The notes under the pieces were generated by a model. That model had not been told where the DNA came from. It was given only the letters and a program-made list of their open reading frames with translations, and did not search any database. The position numbers were made by a program, and so were the translations under genes. Source: Bacillota bacterium (lineage in GTDB: Bacteria > Vulcanimicrobiota > JAMDEM01). Taken from it: a stretch of 5,196 nucleotides of DNA. The stretch lies in NCBI GenBank assembly GCA_023486985.1, contig JAMDEM010000079.1:1339-6534 (forward strand), given 5' to 3'. Every line of letters starts with the position of its first letter. Positions within the stretch are counted from its first letter, which is position 1. Shown here piece after piece: positions 1 through 5,196 of this stretch.

Positions 1-50
1 TTCCGGAAAGCATTGTAAACCTTTCCATGGTAAAATTTAAACACTCTTTT
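1..50 (+). repeat. Diverged partial copy of an internal segment of the first gene
   Basis: Positions 1-23 are identical to positions 1032-1054 inside the acyl-activating enzyme gene, in the same orientation. The resemblance continues to about position 50 against 1081 if three small gaps are allowed: about 6 bases missing after position 23, 4 extra near position 29, and 1 extra base near position 42. Shared words include TCCAT, AAATTTAAA and ACTCTTT. The matching part of the gene encodes residues PESIVNL, and the same codons can be read here, but the reading then diverges and stops at 132-134. It may be the decayed remnant of a duplicated gene or an assembly-edge artefact. Because it begins exactly at the window edge, its true length cannot be seen. 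Confidence 0.6.
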
Positions 51-130
51 AATTCTTGGCTATTTTTCTCCAATATCCTTTCTTTAACGCTGTTTGAAGG
101 TTTGTCCAAGCTTCTGTTGAATATATACCC

Positions 131-153
131 ATAGTTTCAGAGTCTGAAACTAT
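131..153. promoter_or_regulatory. Perfect 23-base palindrome, candidate operator
   Basis: Two 11-base arms, ATAGTTTCAGA and its exact reverse complement TCTGAAACTAT, flank a single central G at 142. The symmetry stops cleanly at both ends. The element lies in the AT-rich leader, 82 bases before the ATG of the first gene. Length and near-zero spacing suit a site for a dimeric helix-turn-helix repressor or activator. A possible weak promoter (TTGTCC at 102-107, TATACC at 124-129, 16-base spacer) would place the transcription start inside the palindrome, which would fit repression, but each box matches consensus at only 4 of 6 positions. No regulator gene is in the window. A terminator is less likely because there is no room for a proper loop and no T-run follows. 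Confidence 0.5.
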
Positions 154-189
154 TAGAAGTAATACCATCTCTATGGCAAAATTCGCACT

Positions 190-208
190 AAAAATTACAA
201 AAATTACA
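190..208 (+). repeat. Short A-rich tandem repeat in the leader
   Basis: The 9-base unit AAAATTACA occurs twice in direct succession (191-199 and 200-208), with the periodicity extending one base to the left. It sits just upstream of the ribosome binding site of the first gene. It may simply be an AT-rich, unstructured stretch that keeps the ribosome binding site open, or chance in low-complexity sequence. Confidence 0.4.
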
Positions 209-222
209 GTATAAGAAATTCG

Positions 223-230
223 AGGAGGTG
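223..230 (+). promoter_or_regulatory. Strong ribosome binding site of the first gene
   Basis: AGGAGGTG matches the anti-Shine-Dalgarno complement almost completely and lies 5 bases before the ATG at 236. It fixes this ATG as the start of the acyl-activating enzyme and shows that translation of the operon begins efficiently here. Confidence 0.85.
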
Positions 231-235
231 GATAT

Positions 236-1435
236 ATGTATCTAACATCCTTTGGGTCCCTCTGGCGGGAAGGTGTTAAAAGAAAAAGGTTCATTGACTC
301 AAATTACATATCTGAAGAAGTCTGGGAAGATATAGAATGGGATTATATCAACCCGGATGAACGAAGTTTCCTGCTTACAAGAATCCTTATTCCAGTCATT
401 GAAAAAGCAAAAAAAGAAGATCTCTATAAAGAAGCCTATAAGGATGTGGATATTGAAAGCCTGAAAAAATACGAACGGTTTGAAGACATACTTCTCCATC
501 TTCCCATACTTTTTAAGGATAATACCTCATTTGGTGCTAAAGGGTTACGGCATCTGGTGGAAAAAGACCCCCAGATAATGAAACACGGAAGAAAAGAACA
601 GGCTTGCGAGGTTTTCAGGTCAAGCGGCTCCAAGGGGATTCCCACGCCAACTTATATAACAACCAAGGATATACGGCTTGAAAGCCATGCTCTGGGTTTT
701 AGATGTTTTGTGCCGGGCGGCTTTGATGATGAGGACAGGCTTTATTCAACCTATAACCTGGCTCATAAAGGCGGGCGGCTCATCCAGCTTGCTGGAAGAT
801 GCATCGGCATGGAAGTTATTGCCAGGCGCCCCGAGGATAACCTTGAAGAAGTAATTGATATGATTTCCTCTTACAAGGTAAACGCGCTGGCAGCAGTTCA
901 GCCGCCCATTACCGATGATGATTTATCGGCAAAAGGCGGAGGAGTTACTTTCTTAAGCCTCTATAAAGAAAACTTTGAACTTTTCGGGGAAAACGGGATG
1001 ATTAAAAAAGCTTTCATCACCGGGTTTCCTATTCCGGAAAGCATTGTAAACCTTGCCAAATCCATAAATTTAAAACTCTTTACCACTTATGGCTGTACCG
1101 AATTCATTCCCCTTGCAACATCCACCACCGAAGGCGACAAGTGCCTTTATAACGACCAGCATATCCTTTACGGTCCTCACATTATAATGGTAGTGAAAGA
1201 GTCAAACGGCAAACTTGAAAGAGTCGCAGAAGGAGAAAAGGGTATGGTGCTTGTCACTACAATAGGGATAACTGACGGAAGAACGATTTACCTTAATTAT
1301 GCACTGGGCGATACGGCAGTTTTAAAATGGGAGGCAGGAAAATGCTCCTGCGGCAGGACAACGCCCATTATAAGCGATATAAAAAGAACCGACCATCCGG
1401 GAGAAATGCTTGGAGGAGGCTGCAGGTATGTCTGA
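236..1435 (+). CDS. AMP-binding acyl-activating enzyme, PaaK/LuxE-like (probable acyl-protein synthetase or acyl-CoA ligase)
   Basis: This 399-residue cytoplasmic protein probably activates a carboxylic acid with ATP to an acyl-adenylate and passes the acyl group to a thiol. Visible motifs of the adenylate-forming family are the phosphate-binding loop RSSGSKGIPT (128-137), the YGCTE motif (285-289), the YALGDTA motif (355-361, equivalent to Y-x-TGD) and a CSCGRTTP segment (370-377) typical of phenylacetate-CoA ligase relatives. The usual C-terminal swivelling domain of CoA ligases is missing: the chain ends about 22 residues after CSCGRTTP, with GGGCRYV. The length is nearer to LuxE (about 370-380) than to PaaK (about 430-440). 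In LuxE an acyl-accepting cysteine lies near the C-terminus, so Cys396 is a candidate acceptor (inference). The next gene overlaps by 8 bases and encodes a reductase, which supports a LuxE-type partner role. The substrate is unknown. An ordinary but shortened acyl-CoA ligase is the alternative. Confidence 0.85.
   Translation: MYLTSFGSLWREGVKRKRFIDSNYISEEVWEDIEWDYINPDERSFLLTRILIPVIEKAKKEDLYKEAYKDVDIESLKKYERFEDILLHLPILFKDNTSFGAKGLRHLVEKDPQIMKHGRKEQACEVFRSSGSKGIPTPTYITTKDIRLESHALGFRCFVPGGFDDEDRLYSTYNLAHKGGRLIQLAGRCIGMEVIARRPEDNLEEVIDMISSYKVNALAAVQPPITDDDLSAKGGGVTFLSLYKENFELFGENGMIKKAFITGFPIPESIVNLAKSINLKLFTTYGCTEFIPLATSTTEGDKCLYNDQHILYGPHIIMVVKESNGKLERVAEGEKGMVLVTTIGITDGRTIYLNYALGDTAVLKWEAGKCSCGRTTPIISDIKRTDHPGEMLGGGCRYV
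1412..1419 (+). promoter_or_regulatory. Ribosome binding site of the reductase gene, inside the first gene
   Basis: GGAGGAGG lies 8 bases before the ATG at 1428, within the last codons of the preceding gene. It decides the start: a TTG at 1410 in the same frame lies before this site and has no good site of its own. The ATG overlaps the upstream stop codon region (ATGTCTGA, 1428-1435), an arrangement typical of translational coupling. Confidence 0.75.
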
Positions 1436-2934
1436 ACATCTTGACACGGCAATGAATTTTATCGGCGGGAAGCTTGCGCCTTCTTTTTCAGGACAGCAGT
1501 TTGAAGTTGAAAGTCCATTTTTTCCCGGGCTAAAGCGCGTAATTCCAAATTCGGATAATGTTGACCTTTCCTTTGCCGTATCCAATGCAAAGAAAGCTTC
1601 TCAAACTGCTTCGCGCCTTACTTTTGTCCAAAGAAAAGAAATTCTTAAAAAAGCGGCTGATAAACTTTCAGCCAATGATGATGAATTAGAATATCTTGTA
1701 AAATTTCAGGGCATTCCTAAAAAAGTGGCACGTCAAAAGGTAAAAGAAGTTTCATACCTCCTTAAATCTCTTCCTGAGTTTGTTTCCAGCAGATATTCCA
1801 CCAATACTTCCGACAAGCTATTTCATCTTTATGATTCAAGCGGCTTTGTATGGAAGAGGGAGATTGACGGAATTATTTCTTCATTCATTGCCAGCAACGA
1901 TATAAGAGAGTCTGCTTTTGTTTTTGGCCACATTGTTCTCACGGGCAACACCTGCATAATGAAGCCCAGCTCTGTTGAGTCTTACTTCCCGGTTAAGCTG
2001 GCAAATCTTATAACCGAGTGCGGCTATCCTGCCGGCGGATTAAATGTGATTCTTTTTGACACACAGGATAAAAGCCGCCACTCTCTCACTTATTCCATCA
2101 TAACCGAAAGCCGTGCAAGAATTTTATTCGGCGATGACGCCACTCTGGAAATGCTTAGATTTGAAATACTTCCTGACGGCACGGTAATTGATCACGGCAG
2201 AAAAGGAAGTTTTGTCCTTTTTGGCACGGGCGGAGCAAAAATTTGTCCTTTTTGGCACGGGCGGAGCAAAAACTATTGTTGACGAGAAAACAAAGAACCT
2301 CGACGCTCTGGCGGAAAAGATTGCCAGGGCTTCACTTGATTACCCAATCGGCTGTCTTGCCTCTAAAGCCTGTCTCATTGAAGAAAGTATCTATGAGCCT
2401 TTAAAGAAGCTGTTAATCGAGAAATTTTCAAATATAAAAGCGGGCGACCCGTTATCTGAAGTTTCTGAGATAGGATATTACCAGGATTTGCCGGAAGTGC
2501 TGGGACTCATAAATGAGGCCGTAAGATTTAACCTTGTAAAGGTTATCAATAAAAAAGGAATCTCTGCAAACGGAAACTATCAGCCGGCTGAACCCATTCT
2601 TCTTGAAGCTTTTGATGTGGATTCTGAGTTCCTAAGAGACGAGTATTCCGTGCCGATTTTAACTTTGTACAAATATAAGGGGATTGATGAAGGAATAAAA
2701 ATATTAAATGAAATCTCCCATTTGAATTCAGAAAAGAAGTTAAGCCTTGCTGTATCTGTATATTCCGACAGAATTAATGACATAAAGGAAAAACTTTTTC
2801 AGATTAACGCCTATCATATAAACATAAACGAACCCACTACAGTGATGAATTTTGCTCTCCCCCACCACGGCCGGTACCTGACGGATCACCTTACCAGGGA
2901 AATAACAATAAACTGGACTAACAAGAGGAAGTGA
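1428..2934 (+). pseudogene. Aldehyde dehydrogenase-superfamily acyl-thioester reductase (LuxC-like role), frame-shifted by a 31-base duplication
   Basis: As written, translation from ATG 1428 stops at 2280-2282 after 284 residues. The rest continues in another frame to 2934. Deleting one copy of the duplication at 2211-2272 gives an uninterrupted 491-residue protein, the normal size for the family. In that repaired numbering: N-terminal NAD(P)-binding region (about 10-265), candidate oxyanion asparagine Asn157, cofactor-site GNTCIMKPSS with Lys179, GTGGAK (266-271), catalytic Cys299 in PIGCLAS, and Glu395 in DEYSVPI, all at spacings close to those of known aldehyde dehydrogenases. The general-base glutamate of the usual ELGGK motif is replaced by Gly266, as is common in CoA-linked, acylating members. 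Together with the preceding acyl-activating gene this suggests reduction of an acyl-thioester to an aldehyde (inference). The 284-residue product lacks the catalytic cysteine and would be inactive. Continued intact codons on both sides imply a very recent mutation or an assembly error. Confidence 0.8.
2211..2272 (+). repeat. Exact 31-base tandem duplication causing a frameshift
   Basis: Two identical 31-base units abut at 2211-2241 and 2242-2272; each begins TTTGTCCTTTTTGGC and ends GGAGCAAAAA. The identity stops exactly at the unit ends, and I see no short flanking homology of the kind slippage normally uses. Because 31 is not a multiple of 3, the second copy shifts the reductase frame; the frames before and after are in register once one copy is removed. 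The unit encodes the conserved FVLFGTGGAK segment. The frame would be open with 1 or 4 copies and closed with 2 or 3. Confidence 0.95.
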
Positions 2935-2938
2935 AATA

Positions 2939-4117
2939 ATGGCAACTGATATAGGAATTGGAAAAAGCACTAATGAAAATTCTTATGACGCCGGAGTAGA
3001 GGCGGCAAGAAAAGCTCTGGGAATGATGGGAAAATCAAACCCTGAGCTTTCTATTGTGTTTTTTTCTGCCAGGTATGACATGCAGGAAGCAACCAGGGGA
3101 GTTTCCGAGACGATGGGCAGGTGCCAGGTTCTGGGCTGTTCCACCGCAGGCGAGCTGACACCGGAAGGGCTTTCAAAAGAAAGCCTTGCTGTATTGGCTT
3201 TCAGGTCCGATACCATAAAATTTAAAAGCGGCATTTCCCACGGATTATGCCAAAATTCATGGGAAGCCGGCGCAAAACTGGGTAAGATTTTTGAAGAACA
3301 ATTTGATGATTCTTATAACCTTACCGCTATGCTCCTCCCTGACGGACTTTCCGGAAACGGCGCGGAAATTGTACGAGGACTATACAGTGTTATGGGTCCT
3401 AATGTTCAAATGGTGGGCGGTTCTGCAGGAGACGATTTAAAGCTTAAAGGAACTTACCAGTTCTATGGAGCCGAAGTTTTTCAGGATAGTATGCCGGGAG
3501 TTTTATTTCTTTCCGAATCACCTTTTGGAGTATCAGTCAGGCATGGGCTTTCTCCGGTATCGATGCCAATGCTTATAACGAAGGCGGAAGGAAACATCCT
3601 TCAGGAAATAGACGGCGAGCCGGCTGTAAATGCATATCTAAAATATTTTAACCTCTCCCTGGATGCAAAAGGCATTGAAGCGCTGGGACAGCTTCCCGAA
3701 TCGCACCAGCATCCTCTTGGCATGCCGGAACTGGGCGATGAATATCTCATGCGCCATTTTATTAATACGACTCCCGACGGCTCCATAATCTGCACCGGAG
3801 AGATGCATCAGGATTCCATAGTAAGAATAATGACCGGGACGCCGGAATCTTTAATGAACGCGGCAAAAGAAGCTGTCGCTCAGGCAAAGATTTCTGTCGG
3901 GGACAGAAAGATAAAATTAGCCCTGGTCTTTGACTGCGTTTCCAGACTATGGATACTGCAGGACAGAGCTGCTGAAGAAATTGAAGCGATAAGAAGCGTT
4001 CTTGGAAAAGATGTGCCCCTCTTCGGTTTCCTTACTTACGGAGAGATTGGAAAATTCCAGTGGGGCCAGCCGCAATTTCACAATATTACTGTGGTTGTAT
4101 GTTTAATAACCGAGTAA
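2939..4117 (+). CDS. FIST N and C domain sensor protein
   Basis: This complete 392-residue protein has no signal peptide or membrane segment, so it is probably cytoplasmic. It has the FIST layout throughout: GCSTAGE (66-72) and GGSAGDD (160-166) in the N-terminal FIST domain, then a C-terminal FIST_C domain with HPLG (258-261), FDCVSR (331-336), FGFLTYGEIG (362-371) and FHNITVVV (380-387). FIST proteins are thought to bind small ligands and pass the signal to partner proteins; the best-studied member, NosP, is a haem protein that senses nitric oxide and regulates a histidine kinase encoded beside it. Ligand and cofactor cannot be deduced here; several histidines (101, 202, 256, 258, 273, 290, 381) could bind metal or haem. 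The ATG at 2939 follows the reductase stop by 4 bases and has GAGGAAG 7 bases upstream, so it belongs to the same operon. The next gene, 20 bases downstream, is a GAF signalling protein and its likely partner. Confidence 0.92.
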   Translation: MATDIGIGKSTNENSYDAGVEAARKALGMMGKSNPELSIVFFSARYDMQEATRGVSETMGRCQVLGCSTAGELTPEGLSKESLAVLAFRSDTIKFKSGISHGLCQNSWEAGAKLGKIFEEQFDDSYNLTAMLLPDGLSGNGAEIVRGLYSVMGPNVQMVGGSAGDDLKLKGTYQFYGAEVFQDSMPGVLFLSESPFGVSVRHGLSPVSMPMLITKAEGNILQEIDGEPAVNAYLKYFNLSLDAKGIEALGQLPESHQHPLGMPELGDEYLMRHFINTTPDGSIICTGEMHQDSIVRIMTGTPESLMNAAKEAVAQAKISVGDRKIKLALVFDCVSRLWILQDRAAEEIEAIRSVLGKDVPLFGFLTYGEIGKFQWGQPQFHNITVVVCLITE

Positions 4118-4137
4118 AGGAATGGTAAGAATCTTTA

Positions 4138-5196
4138 ATGGATTTAAACGAACTGCAGTTAACTCCTGAACAAAAAATATTTCAGCTTGAAAAATCCGTT
4201 GCCCAGCTTTCTGTTCTTTATTCAATTGCAGCCAGCATAACAATTACCACTGACGCCGACAAGGTTCTGGAACTTGTTCTTGAAAAAGCTCTTGATACCT
4301 TGAAGGCTGAACTGGGAGCAATTTTCTTCAGAAATAATCAAGACTTAAGGCTGAAAGTATCAAGAGGCGGCGAAGGAGTTTTTCCCTCTCATATCAGGCT
4401 TGGCATTGATAATGGGATAGCTGCCCAGGTTGCCCAAACAGGCAGAGCCCTCTGGATTGCCCAGTCTGGTTCGCATTACACTTCACTGGATACAACTGTT
4501 AAAAAGGAGTATCCTGTACGGTCTATAATCTGCTTTCCCATAAAAATTGATGATAAGATTCTGGGAACTATTTACATAGGCAGATTTTCCCCTGAGGAAT
4601 TCACCGAGCAGGAAAAATGGCTTTTAAATGTTCTTGCCAACAGGGCAAGCGTTGCCATTGAAAGCTCCCGCCTTTACAGCGAATTAAAAACTGCCAATGA
4701 GAAGCTTGCCGGGAGAGTGGAGCTAGCCAACAAAGAACTTCTGCAGAGGATGGATGAACTTAAAAGTCTTTACGAAGTTGCCCAGACAATGGTAGCATCC
4801 ATGAATATTGACAGGATTCTTAATATAATAATTGTAAAGGCAAACCAGATGGCTTGCACCAACATATCAACTTTAAGGCTTCTTGACGAAGATTCTGATG
4901 AACTTGTCATAAAAGCCTCGGTCGGCGTAAAAGAGGAAATTATTCCTCTTATCCCCCTTAAAGTAGGCGAGGGAATAGTCGGAGAAGTTGCCCAGACCGG
5001 AATGTTGCAGATTGCCGAGAATCTTGAAAAGGACAAAAGATTTGATTATTTTCCCAGGGAGCTTCAGAGAGTATCGTCAGAAATTGTTGTACCTCTTAAA
5101 ATCGGTACAAGAGTAATAGGAGTTCTTGTCTGCGCCTCAGAGGAACAGATGAATTTTACATCAAGGGAAGTAGAGCTTTTGAATTCCCTTGCTAAT
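4138..5196 (+). CDS. Multi-GAF-domain signalling protein, N-terminal part (runs off the window)
   Basis: An open frame of 353 codons runs from ATG 4138 to the window edge without a stop, so the C-terminus is missing. A short N-terminal helix (about 8-27) leads into GAF domain 1 (about 28-177), a charged heptad-like linker predicted to be coiled coil (about 178-211), and GAF domain 2 (about 212 onward). The two GAF domains are recognisably repeats: LYSIAASI (28-35) pairs with LYEVAQTM (211-218), and GIAAQVAQTG (93-102) with GIVGEVAQTG (279-288). GAF domains bind small molecules such as cyclic nucleotides or chromophores, or mediate dimer signalling. I see no clear chromophore or NKFDE-type cyclic-nucleotide signature. 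The usual outputs after such an array are a histidine kinase, a GGDEF or HD-GYP domain, or a phosphatase; which one cannot be seen. No transmembrane segment is visible, so a cytoplasmic sensor is likely. The ribosome binding site is weak (AAAGG at 4116-4120 is 17 bases away), so translation may rely on coupling to the FIST gene. Confidence 0.88.
   Translation, partial: MDLNELQLTPEQKIFQLEKSVAQLSVLYSIAASITITTDADKVLELVLEKALDTLKAELGAIFFRNNQDLRLKVSRGGEGVFPSHIRLGIDNGIAAQVAQTGRALWIAQSGSHYTSLDTTVKKEYPVRSIICFPIKIDDKILGTIYIGRFSPEEFTEQEKWLLNVLANRASVAIESSRLYSELKTANEKLAGRVELANKELLQRMDELKSLYEVAQTMVASMNIDRILNIIIVKANQMACTNISTLRLLDEDSDELVIKASVGVKEEIIPLIPLKVGEGIVGEVAQTGMLQIAENLEKDKRFDYFPRELQRVSSEIVVPLKIGTRVIGVLVCASEEQMNFTSREVELLNSLAN

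Noticed and set aside
131..153. The palindrome as a rho-independent terminator of an upstream gene
   Set aside because: The arms leave one unpaired base so the loop would have to consume stem, the stem is AT-rich, and no T-run follows on either strand.
207..215. TATAAG as a -10 promoter box close to the first gene
   Set aside because: No -35 box lies at a suitable distance, and transcription would start on top of the ribosome binding site.
49..294. An 81-codon reading frame on the - strand across the leader and the start of the first gene
   Set aside because: Its first third is the antisense of a well-supported gene with a strong ribosome binding site. It has no ribosome binding site of its own, and an internal ATG at about 175 has none either. 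The last 40 codons look somewhat protein-like, so a gene remnant cannot be excluded, but nothing recognisable supports it.
1410..1430. TTG at 1410 as the start of the reductase
   Set aside because: The GGAGGAGG site lies after it and at ideal distance from the ATG at 1428, and the six extra residues add no family similarity.
2236..2250. Programmed ribosomal frameshifting at the run of A and T in the duplication
   Set aside because: The frame change is fully explained by the 31-base duplication, and no downstream stem or pseudoknot or convincing slippery heptamer is evident.
2188..2934. A separate gene starting at TTG 2188 and encoding the second half of the reductase
   Set aside because: No ribosome binding site precedes it, its first residues are out-of-frame readings of the preceding coding sequence and the first duplicated unit, and a half aldehyde dehydrogenase is not a known stable protein.
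4770..5036. An 88-codon - strand reading frame opposite the GAF gene
   Set aside because: It is antisense to clearly conserved GAF domain coding sequence and has no recognisable product.

Overview
The window reads as a single rightward bacterial operon: four genes on the + strand, with no gene I trust on the - strand. Base composition is moderate to slightly AT-rich in the genes and clearly AT-richer in the 235-base leader (judged by eye). Strong AGGAGG-type ribosome binding sites and very tight gene spacing fit a bacterium. The taxon cannot be fixed from the sequence. Nothing marks the window as phage, plasmid or IS, and I see no tRNA, rRNA or CRISPR.

Layout. Positions 1-235 are a non-coding leader. 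It begins with a diverged copy of about 50 bases from inside the first gene, and it holds a perfect 23-base palindrome (131-153) that looks like an operator. Positions 236-1435 encode an AMP-binding acyl-activating enzyme of the phenylacetate-CoA ligase / LuxE (acyl-protein synthetase) kind. Positions 1428-2934, overlapping it by 8 bases, encode an aldehyde dehydrogenase-superfamily protein that is most plausibly an acyl-thioester reductase (LuxC-like role). As written this second gene is broken: an exact 31-base tandem duplication (2211-2241 and 2242-2272) shifts the frame just before the catalytic cysteine, and removing one copy restores a 491-residue protein. Positions 2939-4117 encode a complete FIST-domain sensor protein. 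Positions 4138 to the window end encode the N-terminal part of a protein with two GAF domains joined by a predicted coiled-coil linker; its output domain lies beyond the window.

How the genes may work together. The first two genes form a carboxylate -> acyl-adenylate -> acyl-thioester -> aldehyde module, the chemistry of the bioluminescence fatty acid reductase (LuxE + LuxC), but no luciferase genes are visible. The module is followed immediately by a small-ligand sensor (FIST) and a multi-GAF signalling protein. One reading is that an aldehyde or acyl product, or a related metabolite, is coupled to a signalling pathway. This is inference from gene order and family membership. The FIST/GAF pairing also recalls the known NosP (FIST haemoprotein)/histidine kinase arrangement.

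The points most worth a second look are the 31-base duplication (real mutation, switch, or assembly artefact), the unusual C-terminus of the first enzyme with a cysteine four residues from the end, the palindrome, and the copy of the first gene at the window edge.
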